The position numbers and the translations under genes are program-made. Below, one piece after another: positions 1-6,900 of a stretch of 20,329 nucleotides of DNA. The notes beneath the pieces are model-generated. The model was not told the DNA's origin and did no database searches. It worked only from the letters and a program-made list of their open reading frames with translations. Each line of letters opens with the position of its first letter. Position 1 is the first letter of the stretch. Where the stretch lies: assembly GCA_016744725.1 (NCBI GenBank), contig JADGDW010000076.1, positions 1 through 20,329 of the forward strand. Direction: 5' to 3'. The DNA is from Candidatus Albibeggiatoa sp. nov. BB20. GTDB lineage: Bacteria > Pseudomonadota > Gammaproteobacteria > Beggiatoales > Beggiatoaceae.

Positions 1-59
1 ATAATATACAATTGTAAGCTGTTGTTTTATATAGATGGCTCATGAAACAACTCTAATGA

Positions 60-106
60 ATGAAAGTCAATATTCATGCGTGTTTTTGCTTTATATAGAC
101 TTTCAT
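60..106. repeat. 14-bp inverted repeat in methyltransferase upstream region
   Basis: The arms at 60-73 (ATGAAAGTCAATAT) and 93-106 (ATATAGACTTTCAT) pair with one mismatch across a 19-base spacer. No T-run follows on either strand, so it does not look like an intrinsic terminator. The decamer TTTATATAGA inside the right half also occurs at 26-35. It may be a protein-binding site or an mRNA leader structure; its role is unknown. Confidence 0.4.
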
Positions 107-133
107 CGCTCAAAAATGACCACAAACCAATAT

Positions 134-161
134 GACAATTAATATTGTCCACGATGTCGTG
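134..161. repeat. Two adjacent small inverted repeats just upstream of the methyltransferase
   Basis: GACAAT-TAAT-ATTGTC (134-149) is a perfect 6-bp hairpin. It is followed directly by CACGA-TG-TCGTG (150-161), a perfect 5-bp inverted repeat. The pair lies 35 to 63 bases before the start codon at 197, where operators or leader hairpins are common. No known binding site was recognised. Confidence 0.35.
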
Positions 162-196
162 TTAGCATTTAATCAAATTCAGGACTAGATATAGCA

Positions 197-883
197 ATGA
201 AAGAGGGTTTAGAGCTAGATGAAGTGGTTTTATTAGGGCGTACTTATGCTGAGTATGAGCGTTTTTTTGATTTCACCTCCTTAGATTTACCTAATATATC
301 TATGCTGGATGTTGGTAGTGGGGTGAGTTCATTTTGTAGTGAAGCGCGGCAACAAGGTTTAAATGTATTGGCCTCAGACCCCATTTATGATATTGAAGCC
401 GATATTTTAGAACCAAAATGTCAGGCAGATTTACACGCGGCCATCGCTCAGTTTCCGCAAATATTGGATAAATACAGTTGGCAGTTTTATCAAGATATAG
501 AGCATTTAGCCGCTTACCGAACAAATGCCTATCAACGATTTATTCCTCATTACCAAACTCAATCACAATATTATATTGCATCTAGCTTACCTTGTTTACC
601 ATTTGAATCTAATCGTTTTGATGTGGCTTTTGTCTCACATTTATTGTTTTTATACGAACATTTATTTGACTACGATTTCCATCGTCAATGTTTATTAGAA
701 TTAGCTCGAATAGCCCGTCAACAAATTCGTATTTATCCGTTAACTAACTTAAAAGCTGAAAAGTCACAATACATTGAGCAATTAATGCAAGATCGCGCAT
801 TAAATCAGTTAGAATTTAATATTGTTCCAGTAGAATTTGAATTTTTAAAAAATGCCAATCAAATGCTGACAATAACGCTATAA
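197..883 (+). CDS. Class I SAM-dependent methyltransferase-like protein
   Basis: This 228-aa protein looks cytoplasmic, with no signal peptide or membrane segment. Residues 37-42 (LDVGSG) form the glycine-rich motif I that binds S-adenosylmethionine, and Asp61 (in LASDP) is well placed as the acidic residue closing strand 2. Around residues 137-155, LPFESNRFDVAFVSH resembles the motif IV/post-motif region of small class I methyltransferases. The C-terminus is short for the fold. The substrate cannot be told. The ATG at 197 has only a weak purine stretch (AGGA, 181-184) about 12 bases upstream. It is separated from the pilus operon by 193 bases containing a candidate promoter, so it is probably not part of that operon. 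The methyltransferase fold is fairly sure; the function is unknown. Confidence 0.75.
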   Translation: MKEGLELDEVVLLGRTYAEYERFFDFTSLDLPNISMLDVGSGVSSFCSEARQQGLNVLASDPIYDIEADILEPKCQADLHAAIAQFPQILDKYSWQFYQDIEHLAAYRTNAYQRFIPHYQTQSQYYIASSLPCLPFESNRFDVAFVSHLLFLYEHLFDYDFHRQCLLELARIARQQIRIYPLTNLKAEKSQYIEQLMQDRALNQLEFNIVPVEFEFLKNANQMLTITL

Positions 884-936
884 ATTTTACTTTTATAAAC
901 AAACTGCTATATTCATAAATAGAGTGGGTTTGAACA

Positions 937-965
937 TTGCTGATAACAGCATAATGTCTTATAAT
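937..965 (+). promoter_or_regulatory. Candidate sigma70-type promoter for the minor pilin operon
   Basis: A perfect -10 hexamer TATAAT (960-965) lies 17 bases after TTGCTG (937-942), which matches the -35 consensus only in its TTG. It sits about 110 bases before the fimT start, in the only sizeable gap between the methyltransferase and the pilus genes. The 4-bp hairpin GCTG-ATAA-CAGC overlaps the spacer. The evidence is the pattern alone. Confidence 0.4.
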
Positions 966-1076
966 TTATTTATATTCAAAAAGTTATTTTAGATATTAAA
1001 CCTTTTGACGATTAACGATGTCCTTTTATCACACTGAAAAGTGACTTTTATATTTAAGGTTGCTACAACTTGTACT

Positions 1077-1625
1077 ATGAACAAACAACGTGCTTTTACT
1101 ATTACTGAATTAATGATAACGGTGGCCATAGTTGGCATTTTAGTTTCAGTTGCTTTGCCAAGTTTGCGCTATTCACTCATTAATAATCGAATCACAGCTA
1201 AAACCAATCAATTTGTTAGTGTGCTTAACTATGCTCGCAGTGAATCTATTATTGGTCGTAACATCAAAATTCAACCTCTGGCATCACAAGGCAAAGATAA
1301 TGAATGGGGTGCAGGTTGGGTTGTATGGGATGATGCGAATGATAATGGTGTTTTAGATTGTACTAATAATTGGGATGACGATTGCGAAAAATTGCGAGAT
1401 TTCAATTTTGATGATGGGATTCAAGTTGACGGGCCTGATGGGCTTGATCTCATTATTTATGATTCCCGAGGCGGTTTAACGGGTTTAGCAAGTACACTTA
1501 ATATGTCATTTGTGTTGTGCCTAGAGGATGCGGCAGAACGCGATCCTGATGGTCGAGTAGTGACGATTCAAATTACGGGGCGCACATCTTTGACAAACCG
1601 TGAATACTCTTGTGTGCAGCCTTGA
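1077..1625 (+). CDS. fimT: Type IV pilus minor pilin, FimT/FimU (GspH-like)
   Basis: This is a minor pseudopilin expected in the inner membrane and then in the priming complex or tip of the type IV pilus. The prepilin signal is MNKQRA|FTITELMI followed by a hydrophobic helix (about residues 7-29). Glu5 of the mature protein is present, but the usual Gly at -1 is Ala. The globular part has the GspH/FimT hallmarks WGAGWVVWDDANDNG and, near the C-terminus, GRVVTIQITGR; four cysteines lie in the C-terminal half. I chose the ATG at 1077 (182 aa) because it gives the usual short leader. An in-frame GTG at 1041 would add 12 residues. Neither start has a good Shine-Dalgarno (AAGG at 1056-1059 is too far upstream). 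It is the first gene of the fimT-pilV-pilW-pilX-pilY1 operon. Confidence 0.88.
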   Translation: MNKQRAFTITELMITVAIVGILVSVALPSLRYSLINNRITAKTNQFVSVLNYARSESIIGRNIKIQPLASQGKDNEWGAGWVVWDDANDNGVLDCTNNWDDDCEKLRDFNFDDGIQVDGPDGLDLIIYDSRGGLTGLASTLNMSFVLCLEDAAERDPDGRVVTIQITGRTSLTNREYSCVQP

Positions 1626-1640
1626 TAAAAGAGGTATATC

Positions 1641-2126
1641 ATGCGAAAAAAATGCTTAACTCAGCATAATGCTGGCTTTTCTATGTTAGAAATGATGATT
1701 GCTTTGCTTATCCTTTCAATTGGATTGATTGGTATTGCGAGTTTACAGGCACGCGGACAGCAATTTAATCATTCTGCTTATGTTCGCACCCAAGTCGCAT
1801 TTCTGGCTTATGACATCATGGATAGAATGCGATCCAATAAAGATAACTTAGATAATGGTAATGCGGATAATGGTGGGTATGCATTTCAGGAAGGTTCTTG
1901 CCCAGAGGTTTCTGTTAACTGTGATAAAGATGTATGTATAGCCACTGATGTTGTCAACTATGATTTAGGGAATTGGTGTAAATCGCTTGCTTCTTCCTTA
2001 CCTTTAGGTAAAGGCATCATTAGCTGGGATAACACGGATAGCTTATATACCATCACTATTTCTTGGACTGAAGACCGTAGTGAAGATGCTGAAATAAAAC
2101 AGCAAAGCTGGAATATTGTACTATGA
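1641..2126 (+). CDS. pilV: Type IV pilus minor pilin PilV
   Basis: This 161-aa prepilin has a 12-residue leader ending in Gly and a class III signal, G|FSMLEMMIALLILSIGLIG, with mature Glu5 intact. The helix tail ASLQARGQQFNHSAYVRTQ and the nearby YDIMDRMRSNKD are typical of PilV. In pseudomonads PilV acts with FimU, PilW, PilX and PilE to prime pilus assembly and to hold PilY1 at the tip. AGAGG (1630-1634) lies 6 bases before the ATG. The stop codon overlaps the pilW start (ATGA, 2123-2126), so translation of the two is probably coupled. Five cysteines in the globular part suggest disulfides in the periplasm. Confidence 0.9.
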   Translation: MRKKCLTQHNAGFSMLEMMIALLILSIGLIGIASLQARGQQFNHSAYVRTQVAFLAYDIMDRMRSNKDNLDNGNADNGGYAFQEGSCPEVSVNCDKDVCIATDVVNYDLGNWCKSLASSLPLGKGIISWDNTDSLYTITISWTEDRSEDAEIKQQSWNIVL

Positions 2127-3331
2127 AGACTCAACGAGGTTTAAGTTTAATTGAAATGCTAGTTGCCTTGACAATTAGCATGACATTAATGTCAGGTGTT
2201 TTAGCTATTATGTCTACAACCAAGAAGACATCAGCTTTACAAAATGAGTTATCTCGTTTACAAGAAGATGCTCGCTTTTTGATAGAAGATTTATCTTATA
2301 ACGTGCGTATGGCGGGTTATTTTGGTTGTTCGGGTCTCATGTGGCCTGGGTTCGTAAAACCAAAGCCGATTTTAGTAAATAATAATGCACAGTTACAAGA
2401 CATTGATGGTAATGCGGTTAGTAAATCAACGCCATACTCTGATGTATTGACCGTCAGTCATTTGGCTGTGAATGGTAAATTGCGTTTAGACTATCCTGCT
2501 GCTCAGGGTATTGTTAGTACTACTAACGTATGTGACTGTAATACACCTACACCAGGTACACCAGGCACACTTGTTTGTAATGATTCTACAAATGTATTAC
2601 CTGGAAGCTGTTTGAGTAGTGGTGTAACAGACATTAATTTATGCCAACAAATTGTCTCAGAAAAAAACTATATTAAAACACAGCAATGTGCTCAAACTGG
2701 CTTTTCAACAGCAAATTCGACTATTCAATTACATTCAGAAAGCAGTACGCCTGTAGTGAATGATACATTAATTATGGCGGATTGTTCTGGAGCTGAACCT
2801 TACCAAGTAGCTAATGTCTCGGGTTCTCCTCCCCTTGTGACGGTATCAACACGGCTTAGCAAGTATTATTTTTGGCCTGTAGAAGTGTTTCATGTACCAG
2901 TAATAGCTGATAGACCTACGATTGAACAGCGTTTACAAGTAACCTATCAAGTTAGAGCCATTGATAAAGATGGAGATGGTAAAGCAACTGATCCTATAGA
3001 TGGATTTGCATTATTTAAAAATAATCAATTATTCATCGAAGGTGTAGAGTCTTTACAAATACGTTATGGCATTGACACCAATTCTGATGACGTTGTTGAT
3101 CGTTATGTAGAAGCAACAGGAACACCTATTGGACCGATCATTAGTGTGAGAATTAATATTCTCATGCGAACAGGAAATAAACGTTTTGACTTAACGGGAG
3201 CCACTGATCGCAGTTTTGACTTAGACCCTGATATGGGAACATACAACCCTAATGATGATGATAATTTAGAGAATGAGGAAGGCTATAGACACCGCTTATT
3301 TACCACTACAATCAGGGTAAGGAACAGTTAA
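2123..3331 (+). CDS. pilW: Type IV pilus minor pilin PilW
   Basis: This 402-aa minor pilin is within the size range expected of PilW. The leader MKTQRG is followed by LSLIEMLVALTISMTLMSG, with Leu at +1 and Glu5 present. The segment ELSRLQEDARFLIEDLSYNVRMAGYFGC after the helix is characteristic of PilW. Two acidic loops look like EF-hand or thrombospondin-3 calcium loops: DKDGDG (281-286, with D290) and DTNSDD (318-323, with D326). A Cys-rich patch (CDCNTPTPGTPGTLVC, about residues 138-153) is unusual. The gene overlaps pilV by four bases and is followed by pilX after one base. The role is inferred from family and context: a minor pilin bridging the core pilins and PilX/PilY1 at the pilus tip. 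Confidence 0.9.
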   Translation: MKTQRGLSLIEMLVALTISMTLMSGVLAIMSTTKKTSALQNELSRLQEDARFLIEDLSYNVRMAGYFGCSGLMWPGFVKPKPILVNNNAQLQDIDGNAVSKSTPYSDVLTVSHLAVNGKLRLDYPAAQGIVSTTNVCDCNTPTPGTPGTLVCNDSTNVLPGSCLSSGVTDINLCQQIVSEKNYIKTQQCAQTGFSTANSTIQLHSESSTPVVNDTLIMADCSGAEPYQVANVSGSPPLVTVSTRLSKYYFWPVEVFHVPVIADRPTIEQRLQVTYQVRAIDKDGDGKATDPIDGFALFKNNQLFIEGVESLQIRYGIDTNSDDVVDRYVEATGTPIGPIISVRINILMRTGNKRFDLTGATDRSFDLDPDMGTYNPNDDDNLENEEGYRHRLFTTTIRVRNS

Positions 3332-3332
3332 T

Positions 3333-3872
3333 ATGCAAGCAACTAAACAATGTAGGCTATTTCATCAGAGTGGTGCGGTACTCATTGTGTCACTGATGCT
3401 ACTGGTCATTTTAACAATGTTAGGTATCAGTACGATGGAAAGTACCAAGCTGCAAACCCGCATGGCTGCCAATATGGCAGAGTATAATTATGCTTTCCAA
3501 GTAGGAGAGGTTGGTATCGAAATTCCCCGTAATTATCAGGATATTGATGTACAGAATATGATATCTGATAGCAACGTTCCTGTTGCATTGGTTGCAAAAC
3601 AAAATATCAATCGTACAACTATTGGTGGTGAGAAGGTGACTTCTAGGGTCGATCATGTCACCACCACAGCGGATATGCCTTCTGCATTACAGGATTTATC
3701 AGGTTCTGGAGATTGTGGAGCAAATAGTGGCTGTAAAATCATGTTTTTTGTGACTAAAAGCGTTGGTACTAGTGATAGTAACCGTAGCAATGCACCGACT
3801 GTAACCTTATATGGCGGTTTGCGTAAAAAAGTGGTTGACGAACTTGCCAGTGGTATTTTTCGAGAACCTTAA
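3333..3872 (+). CDS. pilX: Type IV pilus minor pilin PilX
   Basis: This 179-aa protein begins with the PilX-type N-terminal segment QSGAVLIVSLMLLVILTMLG followed by ISTMESTKLQTRMAANMAEYNYAFQ. As usual for PilX, Glu5 is absent, although a Gly precedes the hydrophobic helix. The normally conserved AFQAAE is here AFQVGE. Two cysteines (in DCGANSGCK) could form a small disulfide loop near the C-terminal region. AAGG at 3319-3322 serves as ribosome binding site, 10 bases before the ATG. It lies one base after pilW and 104 bases before pilY1. In known systems PilX recruits PilY1 into the pilus tip complex. Confidence 0.88.
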   Translation: MQATKQCRLFHQSGAVLIVSLMLLVILTMLGISTMESTKLQTRMAANMAEYNYAFQVGEVGIEIPRNYQDIDVQNMISDSNVPVALVAKQNINRTTIGGEKVTSRVDHVTTTADMPSALQDLSGSGDCGANSGCKIMFFVTKSVGTSDSNRSNAPTVTLYGGLRKKVVDELASGIFREP

Positions 3873-3976
3873 TAAAAAATAACTTGTTCAATCTTAGCTA
3901 AAAGTGCTGGCTTTATTTATGGTCAGTTCTTAAACTATCTAAAACTTTCCCAAATTTTACTTATAAGGATGCACGT

Positions 3977-6900
3977 ATGAATCGTTTTTACATTCTGCTC
4001 AGCGCATTCATCTTTACGCTGCTGAGTGGATTATCCGCAACGCTAACGGCTGATGATACCGAAATTTATTTACGTCAAGTGGCAAGTATCGCTGACACTG
4101 ATGGGCGACCTAATATTTTATTCGTTTTAGATCGTTCAAGCTCCATGAAATGGAAAGACCGAGATGAAAATGGCAATTTGCTATATAACGAAACAGATCG
4201 CCTGACTCGTTTAAAAGAAGCCTTATTGCAAATGCTAACTGAGATACAAAATGTTAATGTTGGCTTTATGGGGTTTAGTGGCTATGCAGGTGCTGCTGTT
4301 GATGGAGTTACAGGTGGTAATGCCGCGATTTTATTCCCAATTACTTACATTGACGAAGAAGCAAAAAATGTCCCTGGTGAGTTGGACGATTCTACGCGTT
4401 TAAGTATTCCTATCTCAGATTATGCTGATGATGCCGAAGAAGGCAATAAATCGGGTAAAGTGTATTTAGATGACAAAACGATTGAGATGGTTTATTCAGG
4501 TGATACACAAGCGAGTTTAACCGCCAGTGCAACCTCTGATTATTCAAACATTTTTTCAGAATATAAAGAAGGCGATAATGCAGGTACGATTGAGAGCTCT
4601 ACACATCGATTTTATCTAGGTTCTAATATCGCGCTTAATCCGCCTGTGCCTGTCTATAATGGCTTACGTTTTGTTGATGTGGGTATTCCCCAAGGCGCAA
4701 CGATTCAAAATGCAAGTGTTACGTTTGTACCTTCATCAATGGTTAATGGCACACTCGCTTCTCGGAATAAAGATTTACAGCTTAAAATTCGTGCAGTATT
4801 ACAAGATAGTGCCACTGATTTAGGCGCTAACGAAACTTATAATATTTCTAGCAACTGGGCAAGCCAAACATCAGATGAAATAAGCTGGGATCCAGGCAAC
4901 TGGAGTGAATTTATTGAATACAGCACACCTGATATTAGCTCATTAGTACAACAAGTGGTTGATAGAAATGCTTGGGCATCTGGTAATGCGATGGGTATTG
5001 TATTTGAGAATGATGGTGATTATACCAGTGCCCGTTTATTTGACCATGTGAATGATACGCCTGTATTAAATGTCTCTTATACCTTAGAAGGTGGCGGCAC
5101 AATTATTAACAGTAGTGTGTCGTATGGAAATGACAATGGCTTTGAATATAAACAAGCTAAATACAGCAAAACCTATGTGTATAATGATGAAAATTTAAAC
5201 TTAGGCTATTCACCCACCAAACTTGTTGAAACTATTGTGGGTTTACGATTTAGAAATATTTTAGTCCCACCCAAAGCGATTATTAAATCAGCCAAAATAG
5301 AGATGACACGGCTTGACTATAGTACTAAGACAACAGACTTAAAAGTTCTGCTTTATGGTGAAGATGCAGATGATACTGTTGAATTCGTAGAAGATAAAAA
5401 TACCTTTGACATCTCTCAACGTCCAAAAACATCAAGTCAAATTACTTGGGATGTGCCTAATGTCGGCAAAGATAAGGCCTTATCAAGCCCTGATATAACC
5501 TCAGTTGTACAAGAAATTGTGGATAGAGATGGTTGGCTATCAGGCAATTCTATGGCCTTTTTCATGCAGCATGTAGAAGGTGATAGTTTTGGTAGACGGC
5601 AAATTGCGACTTTTTCTGGTGATGGGGCTCTTTCTCGCGGTGCGACCTTAACTATTTTATATGAAGAAGAAAAAGAGGAAACGGCAGAAGAGCGGATTAC
5701 CGAACAGCAAAAGGTGGGTTTACGGTTTCAAAATGTCGGTATTCCACAGGGTGCACGAATTACCAATGCCTATATTGATTTTGTGAGTGGTTTTGCCGCG
5801 ACAGACGAGGCGGCGATTAATATCAATGGTGAGGCTGTGGGTAATTCAGAAGCCTTTTCTAACTCTGAACCAATTTCAGGACGGGTTCGCACCTCTAGTC
5901 AAGTAAGTTGGGAAGCAGAACCTTGGGAGTGGACTGATGGAAGTTATTCCAGCCCTGAAGTAACTGGTATTGTGCAAGAAATTGTCAATAAATCAGACTG
6001 GTGCGGTAATAATGCCCTGTCATTTATTTTCACTGCATCAAAGGATTTACCACTACGTAATGTCGTTGCCTATGATACTGATCCACTTAAAGCGCCTGTA
6101 TTAAAAGTGGAATATGACCTAACTAGCGTCAAAGATAGTGCTTGTATGCGTTATCTTTTTACAAAACAGATTAGTGATGCTAACGATGATATGGAAGAAA
6201 CCTATGGCGATAATATTGTATATGCCGATAGCCGAACCTTAGACATGACCACTAAAAAGAGTAATGGTCGAACTGTCGGTTTACGGTTTCAAGATATTCC
6301 AATGTCAAGCAACACCACAGTATTAAGTGCTAAATTAATTTTCTCAGCATTAAAAGATGTACCTCCAGACGGTACCGATGAGAAAGCCTTATCCAAAGCC
6401 GCCTCATTAAAAATATCTGGCGAAGCAACGGGGAATTCAGAACCATTTGAAACCAACAATAAAAACCTCAGTGAACGTGCGAAGACGGATAGTGTCACAT
6501 GGAGTATTGATGCGGCAGATTATTGGGATACAGGACGGCGTTATTCCAGTGTTGATATTGGTCCTGTTATTCAAAAAATTGTAAAACAAAGTGGTTGGAA
6601 AGCCGGTAATGCACTCAGTCTATTTATTGATGGTTCGGGCTTGCGGCAAGCCGCCTCGTTTGAACGTTCTTTGACTGATGCCGCTATGTTACAAGTTGAG
6701 GTTAAAGGGTCTTTATCTCAGAGTGCATCGACTGTGCGTGAACGTATGAAATTGATGGTGGAAAATATTGAAATTGATAGTACCACCCCATTAGTTGATA
6801 CTATTTATGAAGTCGCGCTTTATTTAGATGGTAAAAGTGTGACCTTCGGTAAAGATCGAAAATTTAGTCGAACTAAACGTGTTAGTCATAAAGGTAGTTG

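Noticed and set aside
4600..6720. Recent tandem duplication in pilY1
   Set aside because: The repeats align at protein level only and have diverged in length and sequence, so the duplication is old.
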